From the NCBI GenBank assembly GCA_021736785.1, contig JAIPFF010000059.1, positions 1 through 32,312 of the forward strand: a DNA stretch of 32,312 bases, given 5' to 3'. The notes beneath the pieces were generated by a model. It did not search any database and was not told the DNA's origin. It was given only the letters and a program-made list of their open reading frames with translations. The stretch comes from Thiohalocapsa sp. (GTDB taxonomy: Bacteria > Pseudomonadota > Gammaproteobacteria > Chromatiales > Chromatiaceae). The number at the start of each line of letters is the position of its first letter. Within the stretch, counting starts at the first letter, position 1. This document shows positions 8,413 through 16,770 of this stretch, piece by piece. A program made the position numbers and the translations under genes.

Positions 8413-9696
8413 TCAGGACGAAAGGGAGGCGGTCTCGTTCAGTGCCGGGCCTACATAGAGCTGGCGCGGCCGGGCGATCCGGCTGCCGGTGTCCCGATGC
8501 TGCTCCCACCAATGGGCGATCCAGCCGGGCAGCCGGCCAATGGCGAACATGACCGTGAACATATTCGTCGGGATGCCGATGGCGCGCAAAATGATCCCGC
8601 TGTAGAAGTCCACGTTCGGATAGAGCTTGCGCTCGATGAAGTACGGATCTTCGAGCGCAATCTCTTCCAGCCGGCGTGCGATATCGAGCAGTGGGTCGTC
8701 CCTGCCGAGCTGCGCGAGCAGTTGCTCGGCGACGCCGCCGAGGATGGTCGCGCGCGGATCGAAACTCTTGTAGACACGGTGTCCGAAGCCCATCAGGCGG
8801 ACTTTGCTGTCGCCGTCCTTGGCCAGCTTGACGTACTCCTCCGGCGTGATCCGGCCGCGGCGGATCTGCTCGAGCATCTGCAGCACCTCGACGTTGGCGC
8901 CGCCGTGCAGCGGTCCCCACAAGGCGCAGACGCCTGCCGCGCAGGAGGCGAACAGATTGGCCTGGCTCGATCCGACCATGCGCACCGTCGACGTCGAGCA
9001 GTTTTGCTCGTGATCGGCGTGCAGGATCAGCAGCAGGTTGAGCGCGTCGCGCACCGTGGCGTCGCACTCGTACTGGCGGTAAGGGTCTGAAAACATCATG
9101 TGCAGGAAGTTCTGCACATAGCGCAGGTGCGGGTCCGGATAGATGTAGGGCAGGCCGCGCGAGTGGCGGTAGGCGTACGACGCAATCGTGCGGATTTTGC
9201 TGATCAGCCGCGCGGCGGCTTCCCGGATCTGGTCGCTGTCTTCCAGTTCGTGGAGCTCGGGATGAAAGCAGGATAGGGCATTGATCATCGCCGACAGGAT
9301 GGCCATCGGCGGTGCCGTGCGGGGGAAGCCCTCGAAGTGGTGCTTCATCCCCTCGTCCAAGTTGGCGTGGGCGGTCAGGTCGCCGGCGAACGCGTCGTAC
9401 TCGGCCTGCGTCGGCAGATGCCCGAAGATCAGCAGCCACGCCACCTCGACGAAGTTTGGCCGCGCCGCGAACTGCTCGATGGGTATGCCGCGGTAGCGCA
9501 GGATGCCGCGCTCGCCGTCGATGAAGGTGATGGCGCTTTCGCAGCTGGCCGTGTTGCCGAACGCGGGGTCGAGCGTGACGTACCCGGTGCGGGTGCGCAA
9601 GTTGCGGATGTCGATGGCTCGCTCACCCTCCGTGCCGACGTGAACCGGAAATTCGTAGCTCGATTCGCCGAGCGTGAGCGTCGCCTGCTCTGCCAT
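8413..9696 (-). CDS. gltA: Citrate synthase, type I (hexameric, bacterial)
   Basis: It condenses oxaloacetate and acetyl-CoA at the entry of the TCA cycle. The length of 427 residues equals the usual size of the Gram-negative type. The catalytic triad is in place: His264 (GPLHGGAN), His306 (GFGHRVYK) and Asp363 (NVDFYSG). The loop LHADHEQNCSTSTVR (225-239) is intact. The N-terminal extension of about 50 residues before the core is typical of NADH-regulated type I enzymes. The start ATG at 9696 precedes MAEQATLTLG. It is monocistronic by spacing, with about 280 bp upstream. Very sure. Confidence 0.97.
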   Translation of the reverse strand: MAEQATLTLGESSYEFPVHVGTEGERAIDIRNLRTRTGYVTLDPAFGNTASCESAITFIDGERGILRYRGIPIEQFAARPNFVEVAWLLIFGHLPTQAEYDAFAGDLTAHANLDEGMKHHFEGFPRTAPPMAILSAMINALSCFHPELHELEDSDQIREAAARLISKIRTIASYAYRHSRGLPYIYPDPHLRYVQNFLHMMFSDPYRQYECDATVRDALNLLLILHADHEQNCSTSTVRMVGSSQANLFASCAAGVCALWGPLHGGANVEVLQMLEQIRRGRITPEEYVKLAKDGDSKVRLMGFGHRVYKSFDPRATILGGVAEQLLAQLGRDDPLLDIARRLEEIALEDPYFIERKLYPNVDFYSGIILRAIGIPTNMFTVMFAIGRLPGWIAHWWEQHRDTGSRIARPRQLYVGPALNETASLSS

Positions 9697-9974
9697 GTCG
9701 GGATACCCTGCTTGTGGTCGTTTCGCTGAGCTTAATCCCGACTCGATTTACCGAGCCAGCGGAATTTGACGGCCGACGATGGGTGCAGGGCACCGCCTCC
9801 GTCTGCGGCGAAAAAGCGTGGCGGTTGCTGTCTTTCCTCGGTCGTTTTTCGGTCGATGATCGAGCTATGGCGACTATGCGTTGGGGCCTTGGTTTGGGGC
9901 CGGCTCCGCCGCCCCGGCCCGGACGCCGCGCGAGCGCTCCGACCGCGACGGTGGGCGGTCCCGATCGCGCGGGC

Positions 9975-10847
9975 TCAGCCCGGCGGGCGCGGGAAGAGCA
10001 CCGGCGTGCGGTCCTTGTAGGCTTGGTAGTCGGGGTCGTCGCCCCAGCGCTCGTCGGCGCGCGATTCCAGCATCGGGATGCCGCTGACGCGCGTCAGGAG
10101 CAAGTAGACGAACACGGGCGAAATCAGCGTCACGTACTGCCAGCCGGACAGGGCCGGCAGCGCGATCAGCGCGACGCCGACCCAGAGCGTGATCTCGCCG
10201 AAGTAGTTCGGGTGCCGCGACCAGGCCCATAGGCCGGACTGGATGAAGCGTCCTTTATTGGCCGGTTCGTTGCGGAACGCCTGCTTCTGCGCGTCGGCGA
10301 TCGCCTCGATGCCGAAGCCTGCGATCCAGACCGCAAGGCCGACCCAGCCGATCAGCGACAGCGCCGGTACCGTTTCGGCCGTCATCGCCGCCAGCGCGGC
10401 GGCCAGCGTCAGAAAGACCCACAGGCCCTGCAGCGTCCAAGCCATCAGGAAGCGCGTGAAGGATGGCTTGATGTCGTCGAAGCGGGTGTCGGCACCGGAC
10501 TTTTGAATCCGCCGATACAGGTAGCTACCGAGCCGCACCGCCCAGATCGACACCAGAACGGTCAGCAGCAGCGAGCGCGGATCGAAGCGCCCGACCAGCA
10601 GCAGGGTCCCGACGATCACCGTCAGATAGGTGAGACTGCCGGTGAGGTCATACCAGTGCTCCGTCTGCGCCTTGTACGACGGCACGAAGACGACCCACTG
10701 GATAACGAAGGCGACCACGCCGGCCAGCGCGAACAACGGGATGCCCGCGACGGCGACGCCGCCTTGGCTGCCTGCCCAGGCAACACCGGCGGCCACCAGC
10801 AGCGCGGCGGCGATGGCGAGCAGCGATTCGACAATCGGATTCTTCAT
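9975..10847 (-). CDS. DUF1295 / steroid 5-alpha-reductase-like membrane protein
   Basis: A 290-residue integral membrane protein with about seven hydrophobic segments and the C-terminal signature SGLWAWSRHPNYFGEI (about 206-221), shared by DUF1295, isoprenylcysteine methyltransferase and sterol reductase families. The invariant ending RADERWGDDPDYQAYKDRTP is also DUF1295-like. The substrate is unknown; family members are predicted to reduce or methylate lipids at the membrane. The start ATG at 10847 has AGGAG 6-8 bases upstream. No functional partner is seen: the neighbours are citrate synthase downstream and an EEP-fold gene upstream, with gaps over 130 bp. Confidence 0.9.
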   Translation of the reverse strand: MKNPIVESLLAIAAALLVAAGVAWAGSQGGVAVAGIPLFALAGVVAFVIQWVVFVPSYKAQTEHWYDLTGSLTYLTVIVGTLLLVGRFDPRSLLLTVLVSIWAVRLGSYLYRRIQKSGADTRFDDIKPSFTRFLMAWTLQGLWVFLTLAAALAAMTAETVPALSLIGWVGLAVWIAGFGIEAIADAQKQAFRNEPANKGRFIQSGLWAWSRHPNYFGEITLWVGVALIALPALSGWQYVTLISPVFVYLLLTRVSGIPMLESRADERWGDDPDYQAYKDRTPVLFPRPPG

Positions 10848-10986
10848 GGCGGCTCCTTGCGGAAGAGTGACAACAAAGACTGCGGGTGATTCAAGCGCAC
10901 GGCAGTGAACGTTGCGGCGGCAACCCGGTCGGACAACTCCCGGGCGTGCCGCCCGGCCCGGCGGCGGTCATCGCGCGCCGTCGGCG

Positions 10987-11940
10987 CTAGTCGCAATTGC
11001 TCGACGCCGGCGCGGCACGGCGCCGCAGCGTAGCGAGCAGTCCGAAATGATCGGACGGAAACAGCGTGCCCGGCGCGCCGGATACGGGATCGGTCCCGAC
11101 CAGCTGTATCGACTGCGGCTGCCAGCGGTTGGCCGGAGAGCGCAGCAGGATGCGGTCGAAGCGGGCGCATTTGTGCCCGCGCTTGTGCAACAGCCGCATC
11201 CCGTTTCGCTTCGTATCCACGCTGTATCCCGGCTCCCCGGCGCGCAGCTCGGACCACAGGTCGACATAGGCCGCGTCGATGCGCGTTTGCTCTGCCTGCT
11301 GTCGCGGGTCGAAGTTCAGATCGCCCATCAGGATGGCGTCTTCGGCGCCGGCCCGGGCTTGGGCCGAGCGGGCGTGCTTGATCTGCGCCAGCCGCAGCAG
11401 CCGGCTGGTGGCGGAGCTCTCCATATGCACGGTCGCGATATTCAGATCCCCTTCGCGCAACGCGAGCGTGCCGAGCAAAAGCTTGCGATGCTTGCGACTC
11501 GGCAATCCGCAAAAGGCCACACGACGCAGCGGCAGCCTTGAAAGCAGCAGGACGCCGTGGGGCGACAGGGTAGAACCATGCGCGTCCGACACCTGATATT
11601 CACCGCGCACCCAATCCGCCGCCAGGATGCCGCGCGCCTGTTCCGGCGTCACCTCCTGCAGGCCGATCACGTCGGCCCGGCAGGACTCGATCACGCGCAG
11701 CAATTCCGCAAGCCGCTCGGCGCGGCAATGTTTGCTGAACCAGATGTTGTAGGTCAGCACCCTCAGGCAATCGACATCCGCTGGAGGGCGCTCGCCATCC
11801 GGCACCCAAGCCTCCGACGCGGGATCGTAGGCGAATGGGCGAAGGTGGCGAAAGCCGCTGCCCGGCCGTTCGCCGTGGGGCGTTTGCCCGGTTTCGGATG
11901 CCCCCGGGGTTTCGGGTGTCCCTGCGGTGTCGGGCGACAT
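10987..11940 (-). CDS. Endonuclease/exonuclease/phosphatase (EEP) family phosphoesterase, TDP2-like
   Basis: The 317-residue protein carries the full EEP motif set: TYNIWF (Asn65), GLQEV (Glu96), TVHMES (His172), GDLNFD (Asp207/Asn209), FDRIL (about 261) and SDHFGL (Asp297/His298). These coordinate the metal and catalyse phosphodiester cleavage. The spacing and the TYNIWF/GLQEV style resemble tyrosyl-DNA phosphodiesterase 2-like members, but the substrate could be DNA, a nucleotide or a lipid headgroup. The first 50 or so residues are a Pro/Thr/Gly-rich extension without a signal peptide, encoded by low-complexity DNA. A later start near residue 58 would leave the core intact, so the N-terminus is uncertain. 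Confidence 0.9.
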   Translation of the reverse strand: MSPDTAGTPETPGASETGQTPHGERPGSGFRHLRPFAYDPASEAWVPDGERPPADVDCLRVLTYNIWFSKHCRAERLAELLRVIESCRADVIGLQEVTPEQARGILAADWVRGEYQVSDAHGSTLSPHGVLLLSRLPLRRVAFCGLPSRKHRKLLLGTLALREGDLNIATVHMESSATSRLLRLAQIKHARSAQARAGAEDAILMGDLNFDPRQQAEQTRIDAAYVDLWSELRAGEPGYSVDTKRNGMRLLHKRGHKCARFDRILLRSPANRWQPQSIQLVGTDPVSGAPGTLFPSDHFGLLATLRRRAAPASSNCD

Positions 11941-12016
11941 TCAATCGATCCCCGTCGATATCGAGAAATACTCGACGCGTGAAGGGGGTTATAGGGCCCT
12001 CCGGTTGCCGCCGCAA

Positions 12017-12039
12017 GGGCAGGCCCGGGCGTCCTGCCC
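12017..12039. terminator. Possible hairpin downstream of the RibD-C-like gene
   Basis: gggcagg (12017-12023) can pair with cctgccc (12033-12039) around a 9-base loop, 10 bp past the end of the minus-strand reductase gene. There is no T-run. It is a weak call. Confidence 0.3.
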
Positions 12040-12048
12040 GCGGTGCAC

Positions 12049-12942
12049 TCAGGTGCCGGGCGGGACGACGTCGCGTGCATCGCCCCGAGGCACACTGTCG
12101 TAGACCTGCATCAGTTGGTCGACGCCGTCCGGCCCTTGGTGATCCAGATACAGGGCCGAAAGCGCGAAATCGAACGGCGGCACGAGCCGCTTGCCGTGCA
12201 CCAGGGTCGCGTACTCCTCGCCGGCCAGCAGCCGCGCGACGGTTGTCAGATACAGACGCTGCAGTACACGAGCATGCAGCAACGTATGCAGCACCTCGGG
12301 GCCGGCGATCGAGTATGCAAGCTGAATGCCGCGCTCGGCCAGCGCGCTTGTGAGCCGCATACCGTCCACGGCGCCGCTTCCGGCCAGGATCACATCGAGG
12401 TTGCCTTGACGCAGGCTCGCGACCGCCGAGGGCGTGGCCTCGGCGATGGTCGCGACGATCACACGGCGCCCCGCCAGCCGCCTGATGACGTCCGGGGGTA
12501 GATCGAGCGAGCGGCTGAGGATGACCAGCGCGGGCTGCGGCGGCAAGCCGGCGCGGGCCCGGAACTTGCGCAGATCGGGCGGCGCGTCGTTGCCCAGCGG
12601 CGGCTCGGCTTGCGCGGTGCCGTGCGCGAGCTCGCGCATGTAGCGTCCGCTGACGATGATGGCATCGGCGGGAGCGGCCAGTTCCAGCAACAGCCGCCAG
12701 TCCCTGGCGTTGGCCGTCTGCTCGGGAACGCCGAGCCCGCCGGGTGCGTCGGGCCGGGAGACGGCGATGCGCCCGTCGAGACTGCTGATGAAATTGCTGT
12801 AGGTGTAGACACCCGACGCCGGGATCAGCGCCCTGAGATCCTCGCACAAGTAAAGGCCCGACAAAGGCACATCGGACATGCTCGGATAGAGCATCCGCAG
12901 CCCGGTTTGCGCGGGCCCGTCGGCGTTGTTTTGCGTTTGCAT
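12049..12942 (-). CDS. RibD C-terminal / dihydrofolate-reductase-fold NAD(P)H-dependent protein
   Basis: The product is 297 residues. The core starts with YTYSNFISSLDGRIAVSRPD (about 46-65), the typical N-terminal strand and SLDGR motif of RibD C-terminal reductases, followed by DWRLLLELAAPADAIIVSGR, a VILSRSLDLP segment, and IAGPEVLHTLLHARVLQRLYLT, which corresponds to the GG/GP-x-L-x-x-x-L helix. No deaminase domain is attached, so it is a stand-alone reductase-fold protein. Whether it works in riboflavin synthesis is unknown, and no other rib gene is nearby. Upstream lies the DUF3096 gene on the same strand, 60 bp away, so they could share a transcript. Confidence 0.85.
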   Translation of the reverse strand: MQTQNNADGPAQTGLRMLYPSMSDVPLSGLYLCEDLRALIPASGVYTYSNFISSLDGRIAVSRPDAPGGLGVPEQTANARDWRLLLELAAPADAIIVSGRYMRELAHGTAQAEPPLGNDAPPDLRKFRARAGLPPQPALVILSRSLDLPPDVIRRLAGRRVIVATIAEATPSAVASLRQGNLDVILAGSGAVDGMRLTSALAERGIQLAYSIAGPEVLHTLLHARVLQRLYLTTVARLLAGEEYATLVHGKRLVPPFDFALSALYLDHQGPDGVDQLMQVYDSVPRGDARDVVPPGT

Positions 12943-13002
12943 GGTTGCTCCCTGGCATGACGTCGGCGATGCCGCGGGTTGGGCTCGGCGGCGGGGGAGC
13001 GC

Positions 13003-13143
13003 TCAGACGAAAGCGAGCAAGCCGACCACGCCAATGAAGATCAAATAAAAGGCGACGATGTAATTCAGCAGCGCGGGGCGAATCAGAATCAGTATTCCCG
13101 CGACCAGCGCGATGATCGGTTGCAGTAGCTGTGAATGCATCAT
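13003..13143 (-). CDS. Small DUF3096-type membrane protein (46 residues)
   Basis: The open frame on this strand is much longer, but only the last 46 residues make sense: MMHSQLLQPIIALVAGIL followed by ILIRPALLNYIVAFYLI and a closing IGVVGLLAFV. This matches the short DUF3096 family, with two hydrophobic hairpin segments and a central RP-LLNYIV turn. The start is one of two consecutive ATG codons (13143 or 13140). The Shine-Dalgarno sequence is poor. The protein is probably an inner-membrane microprotein of unknown role. It is easily missed or misannotated as part of a 186-residue frame. Confidence 0.8.
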   Translation of the reverse strand: MMHSQLLQPIIALVAGILILIRPALLNYIVAFYLIFIGVVGLLAFV

Positions 13144-13163
13144 GGCGTTGCGTGACTCCGTGT

Positions 13164-13211
13164 TTCGGGGCTTCGGGCTTCGGGCTTCGGGCTCGGGCTT
13201 CGGGCTTCGGG
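13164..13211. repeat. Short tandem repeat, 7-bp unit cttcggg
   Basis: Five exact copies of cttcggg (13171-13177, 13178-13184, 13185-13191, 13198-13204, 13205-13211), interrupted by one 6-bp ctcggg at 13192-13197 and preceded by ttcgggg. It lies just upstream of the DUF3096 gene (start 13143). Slippage could alter promoter spacing or simply be neutral. Confidence 0.9.
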
Positions 13212-13802
13212 AAATGGCTTGTTTTCGATTGCGGCGATGCAGCAGCGCCACGCCGCCGCAACGGGCGGTCCGAACTGCCCTGAGGGGGAGCAAGCCGGGT
13301 GCCAGCGGCAAGAGCGCGCGGTCGGGCGGGATTTCGCAGTCCGGCCGGGGCGGCCTGGTGCATATCAGCCGTTGGGTTTGTCGATAACACCCGCTTTCGC
13401 GCCTGAAGCGGCCCGATCGAATAACGCGGACTGCTCGCCGTCGCGCAGTTTTCCACCGGGCCCGCCTGCGCGCCGAGCGGGGTCGCGCCGTTGCCCGTTG
13501 CCCGTCGCGCGATGCGCCGGCGCGGCGCACTGCCTCGCGCATGGGCTCTTTGGCACTACGCATGCGTTTGCCGCGCCGCCGCCCCGCGCTCGCGCCGCAG
13601 GATATCCAGCGCGCGTCTCCGCCGCGCCGCCTGCGTTCGCCGCCCCTCCTCCAGCCCGGGACGCCGCTTGATACAGATCAAGGACGGCGTCTGCCTTCGA
13701 TGCGATTTCTGTGTGCATAGGATGCCGGTTTGCTGCTCGCGCCGCGGACGCATTCCGCCGAGGCCGACACATGGACCGGCATATGGAGCAGAGGAGCCCG
13801 AC
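13212..13802. other. Gene-free stretch carrying a regulatory site
   Basis: About 590 bases between the heptamer repeat and the DsrC-like gene. I see no recognisable protein on either strand; long open frames are a by-product of high G+C. The only supported element is the FNR-type box at 13668-13681, listed separately. A -10-like TAGGAT occurs at 13718-13723. Confidence 0.5.
13668..13681. promoter_or_regulatory. FNR/ANR/DNR-type binding site, perfect consensus
   Basis: TTGATACAGATCAA matches TTGAT-N4-ATCAA at all ten defined positions. It is centred about 128 bp upstream of the ATG of the DsrC-like gene. FNR/ANR sense oxygen through an Fe-S cluster and DNR senses NO through haem; all bind this palindrome. 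Which regulator acts here cannot be told from the site. Confidence 0.7.
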
Positions 13803-14444
13803 ATGATTACCGTGAGAGTTTACATGCGCGCTACCGGCGAGCCGCTGAAGCGCACGCCCGTGGTGCTGGAACTGGATCCCGACGCCGAGCGGACGCCGGC
13901 AATACCCACCGACCGCCAGGGCGAGGCGCGCTTCGACACCGAGGCCGAGAGCGGTAAGGTGCTGGTCTCCGGTGTCGAGCGCTACCACGGCCGGCTCGGC
14001 GGCGAGATCGAGATCGGCCTATGGTCGATTCTGGAGCCGGAGGATAGCTCCGCCGGCAATCCCGGTGAGTTCCCCGCCGGCAGTAACGCCTACGAAGGCA
14101 TGGAGACACGCGCGCTGCGCATCGGCGGCCGCCTGGTCGTGACCGACGGCGAGGGCTATCTGGTCAATCCGTCGGATTGGTCGGAGGACTTCGCCCGCGC
14201 GCTGGCCGAGGCCGAGGGCTTGAAGCTCGACGCCCGGCATTGGGCGATGATCCGCTTCCTGCGCGAGCATTTTCGCCAACACGGCACCCAGGCCTCCGTG
14301 CGCGATATGGTCAAGCACTTCCGCACCGAGTGGGGCCGCGACGAAGGCAGCAGCGCCGCGCTGCATCGGCTGTTTCCGCGCGGCGGCCCCCAGAAGCAGG
14401 GTAACCGGCTGGCAGGATTGTTGCGGACCAAGGGCGAGCACTGA
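13803..14444 (+). CDS. Cysteine-free DsrC/TusE-like protein with an N-terminal beta-domain extension
   Basis: The product is 213 residues. Residues about 107-208 align with the DsrC/TusE fold: DGEGYLVNPSDWSEDFARAL (115-134), LDARHWAMIRFLREHF, then ASVRDMVKHF and LHRLFPRGGPQKQGNRLAGL. True DsrC and TusE end in a conserved Cys arm; here the end is LRTKGEH and the whole protein has no cysteine, so it cannot do persulfide transfer. Cys-less relatives have been discussed as regulatory members of the family. Residues 1-80 are an added beta-strand-rich domain (MITVRVYMRATGEPLKRTPV) resembling carboxypeptidase-regulatory or Ig-like modules. The ATG at 13803 has GAGGAG about 9 bases upstream. An FNR box lies upstream. 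It is likely regulatory or protein-binding. Confidence 0.82.
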   Translation: MITVRVYMRATGEPLKRTPVVLELDPDAERTPAIPTDRQGEARFDTEAESGKVLVSGVERYHGRLGGEIEIGLWSILEPEDSSAGNPGEFPAGSNAYEGMETRALRIGGRLVVTDGEGYLVNPSDWSEDFARALAEAEGLKLDARHWAMIRFLREHFRQHGTQASVRDMVKHFRTEWGRDEGSSAALHRLFPRGGPQKQGNRLAGLLRTKGEH

Positions 14445-14723
14445 CCTCGATCCGTCGCTGCGGCAATCGGCGCCGTTGCCGGTGCTTGCCGCGCCACCGC
14501 CGACGCCGGGCCGAACGGTGCCGATGCGGATGCACGCCGACCGAGGCCCGATTTCGATCGCCTGCGCCGCGTCGCTCCCGGCCACCTGCGCCGTATCCCG
14601 CTTACCGCCGCGCGCCTGCGGCGGCGGCCATTTAACCAACGCCGGGCATTGCTCGCGGCGAGCATCGGATGAGCGCCGGCGCCGGCCTCGGCGCGGCGGC
14701 GGTCGCGATGCGGGAGACCGACC

Positions 14724-15371
14724 ATGACAAACACCAAGCACGATGAGTCAGGGCGTCCGCGGCACAGTGCTGCCGCAAGCGATGATGAGGGAGCCGGGGT
14801 ACTCGAGCTTACCGACGAGGATGTCCTCGACGCGATGCGCCAGATCCAGGGCTATCTGGACATCAGCACCGACGACTTCCGCGCCGTCTACCGGCTCGCC
14901 CACGCCCACGCGTTGCAGCGCCTGTTCGCGCTCATCCGCGCCGACCGGCTCATGCTGGGAGAGATCGAGCCGCTGCGCCCCGCCATGCACCTCGACGCGG
15001 CGGCCGGCACGCTGATGCGCCGGGGCCTGAAGAGCTTGCCCGTCGCCGACGATGACGGCGGCGTGGCCGGCATCCTGACCGAGACCGACTTCCTGCGCTG
15101 CCTCGGCGTGGGCTCTTGGCTTGAGCTGATTTCGCGGCTAGGCGATACCGACTCCGGGATCGGCAGGCGCTGCCGCGAGTGCTCGGTGGCCGAGATCATG
15201 ACCGCTCCGGCGGTGACGGTCCGCTTCGACGCCGGCGCCGAGACGATCATGTCGGCCTTCAAGCGCCATCCCGGCCGCAGCATGCCGGTGACCGATGCCC
15301 ACGGCCGGTTGTGCGGCTTACTGCTGCGCAAGGACTTTCTGCACGCCTACCACCCGGAGGAACCGGCATGA
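14724..15371 (+). CDS. Two-CBS-domain protein paired with HPP
   Basis: The product is 215 residues. After a variable leader, residues 28-70 (ELTDEDVLDAMRQIQGYLDI onward) resemble the linker found in fused HPP-CBS proteins. CBS1 is about 83-126 (AAGTLMRRGLKSLPVADDDG, then GILTETDFLRCL) and CBS2 about 153-207 (VAEIMTAPAVTVRFDAGAET, then SMPVTDAHGRLCGLLLRKDF). CBS pairs bind adenine nucleotides and gate attached transporters. Its TGA overlaps the ATG of the HPP gene by 4 bp, so the two are translationally coupled and probably form a complex. GGGAGA precedes the start. The gap to the DsrC-like gene is 279 bp, so co-transcription with it is possible but not shown. Confidence 0.9.
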   Translation: MTNTKHDESGRPRHSAAASDDEGAGVLELTDEDVLDAMRQIQGYLDISTDDFRAVYRLAHAHALQRLFALIRADRLMLGEIEPLRPAMHLDAAAGTLMRRGLKSLPVADDDGGVAGILTETDFLRCLGVGSWLELISRLGDTDSGIGRRCRECSVAEIMTAPAVTVRFDAGAETIMSAFKRHPGRSMPVTDAHGRLCGLLLRKDFLHAYHPEEPA

Positions 15372-15916
15372 GGCCCCGCGCCTATTTCGCGAAATGGCGC
15401 GGAAGTACCCGCGGCAGCCCACCGCGGGTCAGCAACAGCGAGGTGCTGTGGTCCTGGCTCGGCAGCTTCATCGGCATCGGGCTGGTCAGCGGCATGGCCG
15501 CGCTCTGGTTCTCCGAACTGGACGCGGCGCTGCTGATCGGCTCCCACGGCGCCTCCGCCGTCCTCGTTTACGGCGCCGTGCGCAGCCCGCTGGCGCAGCC
15601 GCGCAACCTGATCGGCGGACATGTCGTCTCGGCCATCGTCGGCGTGCTGGCCTGGAAGATGTTGGGCGGCATTCCCTGGCTCGCCGCGGCGTTCGCGGTG
15701 GCCACTGCCATCGCGCTGATGCACCTGACGCGCACGCTGCATCCGCCCGGCGGCGCGACGGCGCTGATCGCCGTCATCGGCTCCGAGGAGATCCACCGCG
15801 CCGGCTTCTGGTATGTGCTGGTGCCCGCCGGCATCGGGCCGCTGATCCTGCTGCTGGTGGCTTTACTGGTCAACAATCTCGCACCCACGCGGCGCTACCC
15901 CGAGACCTGGTGGTAA
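15368..15916 (+). CDS. HPP family integral membrane protein
   Basis: The product is 182 residues with about four to five membrane helices. The family-naming motif is present as TLHPPGGATALIAVIG (about 121-136), along with SHGASAVLVYGAVRSPLAQP and NLIGGHVVSAIVG. HPP proteins from cyanobacteria and plastids have been reported to move nitrite; in other bacteria the substrate is unproven. The ATG at 15368 overlaps the stop of the CBS gene (ATGA), restoring as two chains what many genomes encode as one HPP-CBS fusion. Together they look like a nucleotide-gated anion carrier, which fits the nitrogen-oxide flavour of the nearby YgbA-type gene. Substrate is inference. Confidence 0.9.
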   Translation: MRPRAYFAKWRGSTRGSPPRVSNSEVLWSWLGSFIGIGLVSGMAALWFSELDAALLIGSHGASAVLVYGAVRSPLAQPRNLIGGHVVSAIVGVLAWKMLGGIPWLAAAFAVATAIALMHLTRTLHPPGGATALIAVIGSEEIHRAGFWYVLVPAGIGPLILLLVALLVNNLAPTRRYPETWW

Positions 15917-16080
15917 CGGCGAAGCGCCGCTGCTATGGGTCGCGGTCCGGCGGCCTGTCGCATGCCGCCTCTGCCGGTGAGGGCCGCGGGACCGGTTGCG
16001 TGGTCGACGGCGCCGGCTGCGACGGGATCGGCGCTCGAGGACGAGCGGTCGACCCGCGGGTCCGCGGCTAGACTTGGCCC

Positions 16081-16674
16081 ATGGACCTGCTCTCGGCCGC
16101 CATCCTGCTTGCCATCATCATGGACCCGCTGGGCAACATCCCGGTGTTCCATTCGCTGCTGAGCCCCTATCCGCGTCGCCATCGTGTGCGCATCATCGCC
16201 CGCGAGCTGATCGTTGCGTACCTCGTGCTCGCCGCCTTCCTCGCCGGCGGCGACGTGGTGATGCGCTACCTCGGATTGGAGCAGCCGGCACTGGGCATTG
16301 CCGGCGGCGTCGTGCTGTTCATCATCGCGCTGCGGATGGTCTTCCCCGACGAGACCAACGTCGAGCGCCGCACCCTCACCGAAGAGCCGTTCATCGTGCC
16401 GCTGGCGATCCCGATGATCGCCGGTCCCTCGGCGCTGGCCGCCGTACTGTTGCTGGTAAGCCGCGAGCCCGAGCGCTTCTGGACCTGGCTGGGCGCGCTG
16501 ACCGCCGCCTGGGCCTTCACCGCGGCCATTCTGCTGGCCTCCAGCCTGCTGATGGAAAAGCTCGGCCCCCATACCCTGCGCGCGCTGGCACGCCTCACCG
16601 GCATGCTGTTGATCATGATGGCGGTGCAGATGCTGATGGACGGCATCGCGGCGTACGTGAAGGCGTTGGCGTAA
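16081..16674 (+). CDS. MarC/YhgN family membrane protein
   Basis: The product is 197 residues with about six transmembrane helices. The family signature MDPLGNIPVFHSLL begins at about residue 15, and LAIPMIAGPSALAAVLLL (about 104-121) forms the second conserved half, consistent with the internal duplication of MarC proteins. The family was once linked to multiple antibiotic resistance, but that link is not supported for MarC itself; the role is unknown, possibly small-molecule transport. The start ATG at 16081 is the natural one for the family. It is 164 bp after HPP, in the same direction. Confidence 0.92.
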   Translation: MDLLSAAILLAIIMDPLGNIPVFHSLLSPYPRRHRVRIIARELIVAYLVLAAFLAGGDVVMRYLGLEQPALGIAGGVVLFIIALRMVFPDETNVERRTLTEEPFIVPLAIPMIAGPSALAAVLLLVSREPERFWTWLGALTAAWAFTAAILLASSLLMEKLGPHTLRALARLTGMLLIMMAVQMLMDGIAAYVKALA

Positions 16675-16770
16675 CGACGCGGCTAAGGCTGGGCCGTTTC
16701 GCGCGTCGAGCGATGCCGAGCCGCGCTTTGCGGGGAGGGCGGGAGACTTGCGGGCGAATGTGCTTGCCGG

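Noticed and set aside
13491-13802. Upstream extension of the DsrC-like frame
   Set aside because: The extension is Arg/Ala-rich, crosses the FNR-type box, and the ATG at 13803 has a strong GAGGAG.
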